Positions 46,746 to 59,073 of a stretch of 64,000 bases of DNA are shown here, one piece after another. Origin of the DNA: Leptobrachium leishanense (Eukaryota; Chordata; Amphibia; Anura; Megophryidae); assembly GCA_009667805.1 (NCBI GenBank), contig CM019067.1:158119049-158183048 (forward strand), in the 5' to 3' direction. Below the pieces are notes generated by a model. It was not told the DNA's origin. It worked only from the letters and a program-made list of their open reading frames with translations, and did no database searches. A program made the position numbers and the translations under genes. Numbering within the stretch: the stretch's first letter is position 1; the number at the start of each line of letters is the position of its first letter.

Positions 46746-49710
46746 ATGTCAGAAAGACCAAAAAGGACAGGCAGACACTCCCAGACACAGATAAGCGGGC
46801 GAAAAAAATATAGTCCCAACCATACCCAAGCACAGCGTCTAAATGTCAGCTTAGCAAAATTACTCGCATTGCAGCTGCTGCCTTTCCAGCTGGTGGACTC
46901 TGCTCCCTTCCGTGAATTTGCTGAATGTGCTGTACCACAGTGGCATGTTCCAAAACGCCATTACTTTTCACGGAAGGCCATTCCAGCACTATACCTGCAC
47001 GTGGAAGACTATGTTATCGAGTCATTGGGAAAGGCAGTCAGCAGCAAGGTGCATGTGACTTTAGCCACGTGGTCCAGCAAGCATGGACAGGGTCGTTACA
47101 TTTCCTTCACGGCACACTGGGTAACTCTGTTGCAGCTGGGAGGGATCCAAGACGGGCTCTGTGCTGGAGCTTGTTCATCCACCACGCCTCCAGAAAGCTG
47201 CTTGTATGAGGTCTGTCTGCTCCACCACCACCACCTCTCCCTCTTCCTCCTCCTCCTCCTCCTGTGTCTCTGGCGAAGTGGCAGTTAAACCGACGCCTGA
47301 CAGGGGCTACGCAATGGCTCAAGCAAAAAAATGCCATACTGTGCTTGAGCTGGTTTGTTTAGGGGACAGGAGTCACACTGGGCCAGAAATTCTGTCAGCT
47401 CTGCAGGGGCAGGTGCAGAGATGGTTAACACCATGCCAGCTTCAGCTGGGAATGGTTGTCTGTGATAATGGCAGCAACCTTCTCTCCGCCCTACGCAAGG
47501 GTAAATTGACGCATGTACCATGCCTAGCACACGTCCTAAATCTGGTGGTACAGCGTTTCCTAACCAGGTACCCAGGACTGGCAGAGCTTCTCAGCCAGGC
47601 CAGAAAAGTCTGCAGCCATTTCAGATGGTCATTCCCTGCAAGTGTTCGCCTGGAAGAAATTCAAAGAGAATTCCACCTTCCCACAAACCGTCTGATCTGT
47701 GACATGCCCACCAGGTAGAACTTGACATTAGCAATGCTGCAGCGTCTGCACAAGCAGCAGAGGGCCATCAACGAGTACCTGTGTGAGTATGGCACAAGGA
47801 CAGGTTCAGGTCAACTTGTTTCCCCCCCCCGCAGTGGCTGATGATCAAGGATGCATGCACTGTACTGTCACCATTTGAGGAGGCAACAAGGATGGTGAGC
47901 AGGGACAGTGCATGCATCAGTGACACAAATCCTTTAGTGTTCCTGCTGGAGCACACTCTGCGGGGAATTATAGATGTGGCTCTACAGGCAGAGCAGCGGG
48001 AGGAAGAGGAGGCCTTCCCTAGCTCTGAAGGCCCCAGTCTTTCCGCAGACAGCATTCCAGCGGGTCCTCCTCAGATCAGACAGGAGGATGAGGAATATTT
48101 AAGTAGTGGGGTCATTGAAGGTGGGGATTCCTCAAGGGAGGGTGTTGTGTGCCCAGAAACACAAGGACTAGTACGTGGCTGGGAGGAGGAAGTGCATGAT
48201 GGGGTCATCCTCCTCATTTACCAGGAAGACTCGGAAGCTAATACCACCTCCAACCTACGCTGCATGGGCTCCCTTATCCTGCAAAGCCTGCTAAAGGACC
48301 CCAGGATTCGTGCTATCAAGGAGACGGATCATTACTGGTTGGCAAGCCTTCTTGATCCACAATACAAGGGTAAAGTTGCAGAGCTCATCCTGCCCGCACA
48401 GAGGGAGCACAGGATGAAAAAACTTGAGGACGCTCTAAAGCAACACTTGTGTAACACCTTTCCAGGCGCTGGTAGGTTACCAAGTGATGACACAGGTGCT
48501 TCTAAGTAGGCTTGTGCACCGATTTTTTTTTCGGTTCGATTCGGTTCGATTTATCGGATTTTTAAACTTTTCGATTCGGCTCGTTTCGACCGATTTCGGT
48601 TTCGATTCGATTCGGTTCGGCCCGTTTTTCGGGTACATTTTTTTTTTGGAATTTCGAGCATTTTTCATATTTTCGTGTCACTGTGCTCGTTTTTTGTATC
48701 GACTTTTCGTGATTTCGGCAATTTTCGTTTTTCGGAATTGCACATTTTTCGGAATATCGACAATTTTTCGTATTTTCGTGTCACTGTGCTCGTTTTTTGT
48801 ATCGACTTTTCGTGATTTCGGCAATTTTCGTTTTTCGGAATTGCACATTTTTCGGAATATCGACCATTTTTCGTATTTTCGTGTCACTGTGCTCGTTTTT
48901 TGTATCGACTTTTCGTGATTTCGGCAATTTTCGTTTTTCGGAATTGCACATTTTTCGGAATATCGACCATTTTTCGTATTTTTCGTGTCATTTTGCTCGT
49001 TTTTTGTATCGACTTTTCGTTTTTTCAGAAAAATTTCGTTTTTAGAAATTTTCGTTTTTCGGAAAATTTTCGTTTTTCCGAACATCTGTTCTCCTCGTTT
49101 GACACATTTCAAATCCATTCGAAAAATCCGAAAATATTTCGTTTCGGCTCGGAAAACATTTCGGATCTGACATTTTCGGATCTAAAAATTTTCGGAAATT
49201 CGGCCGCATCCGAAAACACGAATCGGGAAATTTCGTGAAAATTCCGAAATTCCGAAACCCGAAACGCACATCCCTACTTCTAAGGCTGCGGATGATCAGA
49301 GGAATAGTGGTGAAGGCCGGGGCCGCTTGACTGATGCCTTTTTCATTTTTTTTAGTCCACGACGCCCAGGGACGTCAAATGTAGGCACCCATTGCCAGCG
49401 TCTTCACCATATGGTGCAGGAGTACCTAGGGGCAAGGGCAGACCTGGATACCTTTCCAGCAGATGATCCACTGGCTTACTGGGTGTTGAGATTGGATCAC
49501 TGTCCAGAACTTAGCCAATATGCTATGCAGCTACTAGGTTGCCCTTCATCCAGCGTGCTTTCTGAAAGGATGTTCAGTGCCGCTGGAGGTTTTGTCACAG
49601 ACAAAAGAGTGCGTCTGTCCACCGACTCTGTAGACCGGCTGACATTTATAAAAATGAATCAGTGCTGGATCAGCAGCTATCAATCCCCTGATGCTGACGT
49701 AACGGAATAG
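46746..49710 (+). pseudogene. hAT transposase, broken
   Basis: hAT transposases cut and paste with 8-bp duplications. The ATG at 46746 (context CACCATGT) starts MSERPKRTGRHSQ. The body has A-T-W-S-S-K-H-G-Q-G-R-Y-I-S and V-C-D-N-G-S-N (catalytic-Asp region) followed by C-L-A-H-V-L-N-L-V-V. The C-terminal hAT dimerisation domain is at 49430-49660 (S-S-S-V-L-S-E-R-M-F-S-A-A-G). Lesions: a frameshift around 47150-47280, a TAG at 47716-47718, a frameshift in a C run at 47822-47830, and a 770-bp hAT insert at 48507. If the insert and one copy of its duplication are ignored, the segments on either side are in the same frame. No BED zinc finger was seen. Confidence 0.9.
48507..49276. mobile_element. 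770-bp hAT-type MITE rich in TTTCG, inside the transposase
   Basis: The ends TAGGCTTGTGCACCGA and, on the complement, TAGGGATGTGCGTTTCGGG are related, and the 8-bp duplication CTTCTAAG is perfect (48499-48506 and 49277-49284). The inside is built of TTTTCG words, with three tandem copies of a unit of about 105 bp containing TCGTGTCACTGTGCTCG (48670-49000). Non-coding. Confidence 0.92.
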
Positions 49711-50360
49711 ATCGGGGATGTCTTCTGCATTCACAAAACCTCCAGCACTGAACTCTTCCACAATACCACAAAAGGGTTACGGTGTGAAGGCACTTGCTGC
49801 CATGAAAGGCACAATATTTGTCTGCACTGACGCCTGTGCCACATTTATATCATTTTAATTTTTTGAACCGCAGGGTCCACCCCTGCACTCTTCCACAATA
49901 CCACAGAGGGTATGATGGCACTTGCTGGCCTGGCACCAAAGGCACAATATTTGGGTGCACTGCCACTGACGGCTGTACCAGATTCATATCCTCAGAGGGG
50001 CTACTGTGTGACGGCACTGTTGCCGACGCTAAAGGCCCAATTTTAAAGCACCTATTGTTACTTTTATCCAAAGCCTGCATAAGTTTCACCATAATTTAGT
50101 AGGGATGTACACCGATTTTTTTTTCGGTTCGATTTTTTGAATTTTTAAACTTTTCGATTCGGCTCGTTTCGACCGCTTTCTTTTTCGATTCGGTTCGGCT
50201 CGATTCGTTTTTCGGGTACATTTATTTTTCGGAATATCGACCATTCTTCGTATTTTCGTGTCACTTTGCTCGTTTTTTGTATCGGCGTATCATTATTTTG
50301 GAAATTTTCGTTTTTTTCGGAACATCTGTTCTCCTCGTTTCAAAGCTGTCTAACTCTATT

Positions 50361-53293
50361 GCCCCAGCAGTCCAGCACATAGATTTGCCCCAGCACATGG
50401 ATTTGCCCCAGCTCATGGATTTGCCCCAGCTCATGGATTTGCCCCAGCTCATGGATTTGCCCCAGCTCATAGGATATTGCCCCAGCACATGGATTTGCCC
50501 CAGCTCATAGGATATTGCCCCAGCTCACACATGGATTTGCCCCAGCTCATGGATTTGCTCCAGCACATTGATTTGCCCCAGCACATGGATTTACCCCAGC
50601 ACATGGATTTGCCCCAGCTCATAGATTTGCCCCAGCTCATGGATTTGCCCCAGCTCATAGGATATTGCCCCAGCACATGGATTTGCCCCAGCTCATAGGA
50701 TATTGCCCCAGCTCACACATGGATTTGCCCCAGCTCATGGATTTGCTCCAGCACATTGATTTGCCCCAGCACATGGATTTACCCCAGCACATGGATTTGC
50801 CCCAGCTCATAGATTTGCCCCAGCACATAGATTTGCCCCAGCACATGGATTTGCCCCAGCACATGGATTTGCCCCAGCTCATAGGATATTGCCCCAGCTC
50901 ACACATGGATTTGCCCCAGCTCATGGATTTGCCCCAGCTCATAGGATATTTCCCCAGCTTACACATGGATTTGCCCCAGCTCATGGATTTGCCCCAGCAC
51001 ATTGATTTGCCTCAGCACATGGATTTGCCCCAGCACATGGATTTGCCCCAGCACATGGATTTGCCCCAGCTCATAGGATATTGCCCCAGCTCACACATGG
51101 ATTTGCCCCAGCTCATGGATTTGCCCCAGCACATGGATTTGCCGCAGCACATTGATTTGCCCCAGCACATGGATTTGCCCCAGCTCATAGGATATTGCCC
51201 CAGCTCACACATGGATTTGCCCCAGCACATTGATTTGCCCCCGCACATGGATTTGCCCCAGCACATGAATATGCCCCAGCACACGGATTTGCCCCAGCAC
51301 ATGGATTTGCCCCAGCTCATAGGATATTGCCCCAGCTCACACATGGATTTGTCCCAGGTCATGGATTTGCCCCAGCTCATGGATTTGCCCCAGCACATGG
51401 ATTTGCCCTAGCTCATAGGATATTGCCCCAGCTCACACATGGATTTGCCCCAGCTCATGGATTTGCCCCAGCACATTGATTTGCCCCAGCACATGGATTT
51501 GCCCCAGCACATGGATATGCCCTAGCTCATGGATTTGCCCCAGCACATTGATTTGCCCCAGCACATGGATTTGCCCCAGCACATGGATTTGCCCCAGCTC
51601 ATAGGATATTGCCCCAGCTCACACATGGATTTGCCCCAGCTCATGGATTTGCCCCAGCACATTGATTTGCCCCAGCACATTGATTTGCCCCAGCACATTG
51701 ATTTGCCCCAGCACATGAATATGCCCCAGCACACGGATTTGCCCCAGCACATGGATTTGCCCCAGCTCATAGGATATTGCCCCAGCTCACACATGGATTT
51801 GTCCCAGGTCATGGATTTGCCCCAGCTCATGGATTTGCCCCAGCACATGGATTTGCCCTAGCTCATAGGATATTGCCCCAGCTCACACATGGATTTGCCC
51901 CAGCTCATGGATTTGCCCCAGCACATTGATTTGCCCCAGCACATGGATTTGCCCCAGCACATGGATATGCCCTAGCTCATGGATTTGCCCCAGCACATTG
52001 ATTTGCCCCAGCACATGGATTTGCCCCAGCACATGGATTTGCCCCAGCTCATAGGATATTGCCCCAGCTCACACATGGATTTTCCCCAGCTCATGGATTT
52101 GCCCCAGCACATTGATTTGCCCCAGCACATTGATTTGCCCCAGCACATGGATTTGCCCCAGCTCATAGGATATTGCCCCAGCTCACACATGGATTTGCCC
52201 CAGCTCATGGATTTGCCCCAGCACATGGATTTGCCCCAGCTCATAGGATATTGCCCCAGCTCACACATGGATTTGCCCCAGCACATTGATTTGCCCCCGC
52301 ACATGGATTTGCCCCAGCACATGGATATGCCCCAGCACACGGATTTGCCCCAGCACATGGATTTGCCCCAGCTCATAGGATATTGCCCCAGCTCACACAT
52401 GGATTTGCACCAGCTCATGGATTTGCCCCAGCACATGGATTTGCCCTAGCTCATAGGATATTGCCCCAGCTCACACATGGATTTGCCCCAGCTCATGGAT
52501 TTGCCCCAGCACATGGATATGCCCCAGCTCATGGATTTGCCCCAGCACATTGATTTGCCCCAGCACATTGATTTGCCCCAGCACATGGATTTGCCCCAGC
52601 TCATAGGATATTGCCCCAGCTCATGGATTTGCCCCAGCTCATGGATTTGCCCCAGCTCATGGATTTGCCCCAGCTCATAGGATATTGCCCCAGCTCACAC
52701 ATGGATTTGCCCCAGCTCATGGATTTGCCCCAGCACATGAATTTGCCCCAGCTCATGGATTTGCCCCAGCACATGGATTTGCCCCAGCACATGGATTTGC
52801 CCCAGCTCATAGGATATTGCCCCAGCTCACACATGGATTTGCCCCAGCTCATGGATTTGCCCCAGCACATTGATTTTCCCCAGCACATGGATTTGCCCCA
52901 GAACATGGATATGCCTCAGCTCATGGATTTTCCCCAGCACATGGATTTGCCCCAGAACATGGATATGCCTCAGCTCATGGATTTTCCCCAGCTCATGGAT
53001 TTGCCCCAGCACATGGATTTGCCCCAGCTCATGGATTTGCCCCAGCTCATGGATTTGCCCCAGCACATGGATTTGCCCCAGCACATGAATTTGCCCCAGC
53101 TCATAGGATATTGCCCCAGCTCACACATGGATTTGCCCCAGCTCATGGATTTGCCCCAGCACATGGATTTGCCCCAGCACATGGATTTGCCCCAGCACAT
53201 GGATATGCCCCAGCACATGGATATGCCCCAGCACATGGATATGCCCCAGCTCATGGATTTGCCCCAGCACATGGATTTGCCCCAGCTCATAGG
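50361..53293. repeat. 18-bp minisatellite array, main block
   Basis: Unit TTGCCCCAGCACATGGAT with variants GCTCATGG, GCACATTG and ATATGCCCC. Every few units a longer variant, CTCATAGGATATTGCCCC then AGCTCACACATGG, interrupts. A higher-order period is visible: 51408-51857 is repeated from 51858 at about 450 bp. Because 18 is divisible by three and the unit lacks stops, all frames stay open on both strands (M-D-L-P-Q-H and similar); these are not annotated as genes. Confidence 0.97.
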
Positions 53294-53841
53294 TGTCACG
53301 GTTCCCGGATCCCACCACGCAGTACTTAACCACCAACACTCCACAAAACTCAGAAGCTACCAACAGTGTAGCTGTGAATGATCCCTATCTGTCTGGTCCT
53401 TAGAATTGGCCAGGTAAACTAGCTAGACAGAAAAGGGTTAACAATACGGAGAGGAGTCAGCCGAGCCAGAATCAGGAATACAGAGTTCAGAATGGTCAAA
53501 TGGAATAGCCGGGTCGGTATCAGAGTAGTAGCGTAGTACAAGAAAATAGTCTAGGGCAACAGAAGGCAGAATGGTCAGAACACAAGCAGAGGTCAATAAC
53601 AGGTTAAATCAATTTAGCAGTCAGGTACAAGGAGCTCAGGTATGGATAACCACGATCTGGCAACTTCTGAAACTATACTGAGGGTTTTTAAAGACCTTCA
53701 CCAGACCACGCCCCCCACTCAAGCCACACCTCATGCAATCACCTCCCTGCCTGTCTCCATTTAAACCGGGCAGTGGTCAGCGAGCAGCATCAGACTTGCT
53801 GTCCTCAAGCACACAGGTAGGGCTGGAAGCCCAACGTTACA
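53294..53841 (-). mobile_element. Gypsy-2 solo LTR
   Basis: 548 bp, TGTCACGGTTCCCGG...AACGTTACA on the plus strand, nearly identical to the LTRs of gypsy-2. ATAGG flanks both sides (53289-53293 and 53842-53846). It lies in the middle of the minisatellite array. Two bases are missing near the right end compared with the full-element LTRs. Confidence 0.95.
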
Positions 53842-55129
53842 ATAGGATATTGCCCCAGCTCACACATGGATTTGCCCCAGCTCATGGATTTGCCCCAGCT
53901 CAAGGATTTGCCCCAGCACATTGATTTGCCCCAGCACATTGATTTGCCCCAGCACATGGATTTGCCCCAGCTCATAGGATATTGCCCCAGCTCACACATG
54001 GATTTGCCCCAGCACATGGATTTGCCGCAGCACATGGATTTGCCGCAGCACATTGATTTGCCCCAGCACATGGATTTGCCCCAGCTCATAGGATATTGCC
54101 CCAGCTCACACATGGATTTGCCCCAGCACATTGATTTGCCCCGCACATGGATTTGCCCCAGCACATGGATATGCCCCAGCACACGGATTTGCCCCAGCAC
54201 ACGGATTTGCCCCAGCTCATAGGATATTGCCCCAGCTCATAGGATATTGCCCCAGCTCACACATGGATTTGCCCCAGCTCATGGATTTGCCCCAGCACAT
54301 GGATTTGCCCTAGCTCATAGGATATTGCCCCAGCTCACACATGGATTTGCCCCAGCTCATGGATTTGCCCCAGCACATTGATTTGCCCCAGCACATGGAT
54401 ATGCCCCAGCACATGGATATGCCCCAGCACATGGATTTGCCCCAGCTCATAGGATATTGCCCCAGCTCACACATGGATTTTCCCTAGCTCATGGATTTGC
54501 CCCAGCTCATGGATTTGCCCCAGCACATGGATTTGCCCCAGCACATGGATTTGCCCCAGCACATGGATTTGCCCCAGCTCATAGGATATTGCCCTAGCTC
54601 ACACATGGATTTGCCCCAGCTCATGGATTTGCCCCAGAACATTGATTTGCCCCAGCACATGGATTTGCCCCAGCACATGGATTTGCCCCAGCTCATAGGA
54701 TATTGCCCCAGCTCACACATGGATTTGCCCCAGCTCATGGATTTGCCCCAGCACATTGATTTGCCCCAGCACATGGATTTGCCCCAGAACATGGATATGC
54801 CCCAGCTCATGGATTTGCCCCAGCTCATGGATTTGCCCCAGCACATGGATTTGCCCCAGCATATGGATTTGCCCCAGCTCATACATGGATTTGCCCCAGC
54901 TCATGGATTTGCCCCAGTACATGGATTTGCCCCAGCACATGAATTTGCCCCAGCTCATAGGATATTGCCCCAGCTCACACATGGATTTGCCCCAGCTCAT
55001 GGATTTGCCCCAGCACATTGATTTGCCCCAGCACATGGATTTGCCCCAGCACATGGATATGCCCCAGCACATGGATATGCCCCAGCTCATGGATTTGCCC
55101 CAGCACATGGATTTGCCCCAGCTCATAGG
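53842..55129. repeat. 18-bp minisatellite array, second block
   Basis: Same units as the main block. The last 75 or so bases before 55130 are identical to the last bases before 53294, so the array and LTR junction is duplicated. Confidence 0.96.
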
Positions 55130-55679
55130 TGTCACGGTTCCCGGATCCCACCACGCAGTACTTAACCCCCAACACTCCACAAAACTCAGAAGCTACCAAC
55201 AGTGTAGCTGTGAATGATCCCTATCTGTCTGGTCCTTAGAATTGGCCAGGTAAACTAGCTAGACAGAAAAGGGTTAACAATACGGAGAGGAGTCAGCCGA
55301 GCCAGAATCAGGAATACAGAGTTCAGAATGGTCAAATGGAATAGCCGGGTCGGTATCAGAGCAGTAGCGTAGTACAAGAAAATAGTCTAGGGCAACAGAA
55401 GGCAGAATGGTCAGAACACAAGCAGAGGTCAATAACAGGTTAAATCAATTTAGCAGTCAGGTACAAGGAGCTCAGGTATGGATAACCACGATCTGGCAAC
55501 TTCTGAAACTATACTGAGGGTTTTTAAAGACCTTCACCAGACCACGCCCCCCACTCAAGCCACACCTCATGCAATCACCTCCCTGCCTGTCTCCATTTAA
55601 ACCGGGCAGTGGTCAGCGAGCAGCATCAGACTTGCTGTCCTCAAGCACACAGGTAGGGCTGGAAGCCCCCAACGTTACA
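55130..55679 (-). repeat. Gypsy-2 3' LTR
   Basis: 550 bp, TG...CA on both strands. Directly inside it the minus strand has the polypurine tract GGAGAGGGGGTAC (55680-55692). The TGTAA at its start supplies the stop codon of pol. Confidence 0.95.
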
Positions 55680-58600
55680 GTACCCCCTCTCCACGGGAGG
55701 CCACCGGACGACCAACAGGACGAGCGGCAATACGACCACCAGGGCGATCGGGGTGCGAGGCATGGAACGCCCTGACCAACCTAGAGGCAGACATGTCGGA
55801 AGCTGGAATCCAGGACCGGTCTTCCGGGCCATAGCCCACCCAATCGACCAAGTACTGCAGAACACCCCTGCACAACCTAGAATCCAAAACCCTCCTAACC
55901 TCATACTCAGATTCACCATCAACCTGAACAGGTGGAGGAGGAGGAACGACCCGCGTGTACCTGTTACACAACAAAGGTTTCAGTAGGGAGGTGTGGAAGA
56001 CGTTGCGTATGCGAAGATGTTTAGGAAGGGCAAGAGCATAAACCACAGGATTAATGCGGCGAATGATCTTATATGGACCTATAAACCGAGGTGCCATTTT
56101 CATAGAAGGCACCCGCAACTTCACGTTCCTAGTGGACAACCAAACTCTATCCCCCACGTTATAGGAGGGAGCTTGTAACCTATGCCTGTCAGCCTTGCGT
56201 TTCTGGACAGCAACATTGCACTCCATATTTACGCGAATCTGTCTCCAAATCTCTTGTAGTTGAGTGAGATGGTCATCGAGAGCCGGGATGGCCTGTTCAT
56301 TAAACTGAAGCGGTAGAGCCGGAGGGAAAAAACCATAGATAGCAGAAAAAGGAGAGTGGCCAGTGGTCTCATTAACGGCGTTATTACGTGCATACTCAGC
56401 CCAGGGCAACAACTCCGACCAATTGTCTTGTTGTTGTGTGGTAAAGCAACGTATGTACTGCTCGAGACCCTGATTTGCCCTCTCTGCTGCCCCATTGGTT
56501 TGTGGATGGTATGCTGAAGAGAAGGCCAATCGCACCCCCATCTCCGCACAGAAAACCCTCCAGAAACGAGAGACGAACTGAACTCCTCTGTCAGAGACTA
56601 TTTCAGACGGAACCCCATGTATTCGTACAATCTCTCTAGCAAAGACAACCGCCAGTTCTTTGGCTGTAGGAAGCTTAGGTAAAGGGACAAAATGAGCCAT
56701 TTTGGAGAAGCGGTCTACAACTGTCAGAACCACAGTATGACCTTTGGACTTCGGCAAGTCCACAATAAAATCCATAGATAGATGAGACCAAGGCCTCTTA
56801 GGTGTGGGTAAAGGCTGCAATAGACCGACAGGCAAGGTTTTACTGGTTTTGCTTCTGGCACAGATTTGACAAGCCAAAACAAACAGGCGTACGTCCTGTC
56901 GCATGGTGGGCCACCAGAACTGTCTGGAAATACTGGTAAGAGTCTTAGTAATACCAGGATGACCTGCTGGTTTAGAATCATGAAACATTATGAGTAATTC
57001 TTGTCTTTCCTTTTCAGGTACAAACAACATTTCTGGAGGCTTGTCAGGTGGAGCCCCCACTTGAGCTGCCTGGAGACGTTCCAGGAAAGGCGAGGAGACA
57101 GACAAGACTGTGGAAGCCACAATACGTTCAGGAGGAACTATAGGATTGTGGTCTTGTGTATTAGATTCATATGGGTCATATTGACGAGATAAGGCATCAG
57201 CCTTTACATTGCGGTCACCTGGTCTGTAAGTCAATACAAAATTAAACCGGGACAGTAGCAATGACCACCTGGCCTGTCTCGGGTTCAACCGTTTAGCATC
57301 CCCGATGTACGTAAGGTTCTTATGATCAGTGATTATCAACAAAGGATCAAGAGTACCTTCCAACAAATGTCTCCACTCTGACAGGGCAGACACAATAGCA
57401 AGCAATTCTCTGTTACCGATATCGTAATTGCGTTCTGCTGGTGATAATTTTCTTGAAAAGAACCCACAAGGATGTAGTGGTTTCCCTGGAGATTCTCTTT
57501 GAGACAGGACAGCCCCAATGCCTATCTCAGAAGCATCAACCTCAAGAATAAACGGAATCCTGGGATCAGGATGCCGTAACACGGGAGCGGAAGTAAAAGC
57601 CTGTTTGAGGGCTTCGAATGCTTGTTTGGATTGAGAAGACCAGATCTGGTTCTTCAGACCTTTACGTGTCATATTAATGTTCGGAGAGGCTATAGCGGAA
57701 TAATTCTTGATAAATCTCCTATAATAGTTAGAAAACCCCAGAAACCTCTGTATGGCTTTGAGACCTTGAGGAAGAGGCCATTCTGAGATGGCCGTGAGTT
57801 TAGAAGGATCCATCTCAAAACCCTCTGGAGTGATAATATACCCAAGGAATTTCACAGTAGTAATGTCGAATAAACACTTCTCTAGTTTGCAATAAAGACC
57901 ATTGTCCAGTAATTTAGCTAATACCTGTCTGACATGTGCATGGTGGGTTTTCAGATCGGGAGAGTAAATCAATATATCGTCTAGGTATACTATAACAAAG
58001 GTTTGCAAGAAATCTCTGAGCACATCATTAATAAAATCCTGGAATACCGCTGGAGCATTACAAAGACCGAAAGGCATGACCAAGTATTCATAATGCCCAC
58101 TCCTGGTGTTAAATGCTGTTCTCCACTCATGCCCCTCTTTTATGCATATCAAATTGTAAGCTCCTCTTAAATCAAGTTTAGTGTATACTGCTGAACCCCT
58201 TAACCTGTCGAACAGTTCCGATATGAGAGGGATAGGGTACACGTTCTTAATGGTGATCTTGTTAAGCCCCCTATAATCAATACACGGGCGTAGATCTCCC
58301 TCTTTTTTCGACACAAAAAAGAATCCAGCCCCTGCTGGAGAAGAGGAACGTCGGATAAAACCTCTCTCCAAATTCTCCTTGATATACTCCTCCATAATTT
58401 GGTTCTCCTTTATGGAAAGAGGGTATACTTTGCCTCGGGGAGGCATGGTACCTGGATGAATTTCAATAGCACAATCATATGGTCTATGTGGAGGTAGTTT
58501 GTCTGCCTCTCTTTTATCAAATACAGCCCTGAGGTCTGCATATTGTTCAGGAACTTCAGTAGACAATGGAGGGGCTGTGGGTGTATTCAGGGCACCGACA

Positions 58601-59073
58601 TGCTGAATGGGTATTAAACAAGTCCCAAAACATGCAGAACTCCAAGACAGTATCTCTCCTTTAACCCAATCAATTACGGGATTGTGTTCCACCAACCAGG
58701 GGAAACCAAGTACAACAGGATTGGAAGGTGAGTGGATAACTTGGAATATGATCTTTTCTTTATGCAAGAGACCAGTATTAAGAACTACTGTAACCGTATC
58801 GTGAGTAATCCTAGGGCAGGATAACGGCCTGCCATCTATGGCTTCAACGGCTAAGGGTGTCTCTCTTACAACCAGAGGTAGAGAAATGGAAGAAGCGTAG
58901 TTAACATCAATAAAGTTACCAGCAGCCCCAGAATCCACAAAAGCGGTATTATGTGTGGTCTTGGTCTCCCAAGCCAAGGATACTGGTAACATAAGTTTAG
59001 TGTCTTTGATAGGAGACATGCATGTCACACCCAAGGCCTGTCTCCTCAGCTTCCTTAGGTGCGGTAGTTTTCC
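55675..59073 (-). CDS. pol: Gypsy-2 Pol (protease-RT-RNase H-integrase-chromodomain)
   Basis: Open for about 1130 codons. No ATG precedes the protease, so it is probably made by a -1 frameshift from Gag; numbering here counts from codon TTG at 59034. Protease D-S-G-A at 34-37; reverse transcriptase Y-L-D-D at 350-353; RNase H at about 497-615 (E-V-D-A-S..., D-H-K-N); integrase HHCC finger at about 685-726; integrase triad at about D754, D815 and E851; chromodomain at about 1042-1095 (L-V-D-W-V-G-Y-G-P-E-D-R-S-W). The chromodomain probably guides integration to particular chromatin marks (family knowledge). The stop is TAA formed at the LTR edge. No lesion seen. Confidence 0.94.
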   Translation of the reverse strand, partial: GKLPHLRKLRRQALGVTCMSPIKDTKLMLPVSLAWETKTTHNTAFVDSGAAGNFIDVNYASSISLPLVVRETPLAVEAIDGRPLSCPRITHDTVTVVLNTGLLHKEKIIFQVIHSPSNPVVLGFPWLVEHNPVIDWVKGEILSWSSACFGTCLIPIQHVGALNTPTAPPLSTEVPEQYADLRAVFDKREADKLPPHRPYDCAIEIHPGTMPPRGKVYPLSIKENQIMEEYIKENLERGFIRRSSSPAGAGFFFVSKKEGDLRPCIDYRGLNKITIKNVYPIPLISELFDRLRGSAVYTKLDLRGAYNLICIKEGHEWRTAFNTRSGHYEYLVMPFGLCNAPAVFQDFINDVLRDFLQTFVIVYLDDILIYSPDLKTHHAHVRQVLAKLLDNGLYCKLEKCLFDITTVKFLGYIITPEGFEMDPSKLTAISEWPLPQGLKAIQRFLGFSNYYRRFIKNYSAIASPNINMTRKGLKNQIWSSQSKQAFEALKQAFTSAPVLRHPDPRIPFILEVDASEIGIGAVLSQRESPGKPLHPCGFFSRKLSPAERNYDIGNRELLAIVSALSEWRHLLEGTLDPLLIITDHKNLTYIGDAKRLNPRQARWSLLLSRFNFVLTYRPGDRNVKADALSRQYDPYESNTQDHNPIVPPERIVASTVLSVSSPFLERLQAAQVGAPPDKPPEMLFVPEKERQELLIMFHDSKPAGHPGITKTLTSISRQFWWPTMRQDVRLFVLACQICARSKTSKTLPVGLLQPLPTPKRPWSHLSMDFIVDLPKSKGHTVVLTVVDRFSKMAHFVPLPKLPTAKELAVVFAREIVRIHGVPSEIVSDRGVQFVSRFWRVFCAEMGVRLAFSSAYHPQTNGAAERANQGLEQYIRCFTTQQQDNWSELLPWAEYARNNAVNETTGHSPFSAIYGFFPPALPLQFNEQAIPALDDHLTQLQEIWRQIRVNMECNVAVQKRKADRHRLQAPSYNVGDRVWLSTRNVKLRVPSMKMAPRFIGPYKIIRRINPVVYALALPKHLRIRNVFHTSLLKPLLCNRYTRVVPPPPPVQVDGESEYEVRRVLDSRLCRGVLQYLVDWVGYGPEDRSWIPASDMSASRLVRAFHASHPDRPGGRIAARPVGRPVASRGEGVL

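Noticed and set aside
48660..49120. Phe/Ser/Arg-rich frames in the TTTCG-rich block
   Set aside because: They come from the tandem units of about 105 bp of a MITE with a perfect 8-bp duplication.
50361..53293. CRISPR-like array
   Set aside because: The units are contiguous without unique spacers, and the setting is a vertebrate genome.
50261..55217. Frames over 200 codons with M-D-L-P-Q-H units, as candidate repeat proteins
   Set aside because: Unit length divisible by three with no stop on either strand explains them; no start context or promoter, and a higher-order repeat like ordinary minisatellites.
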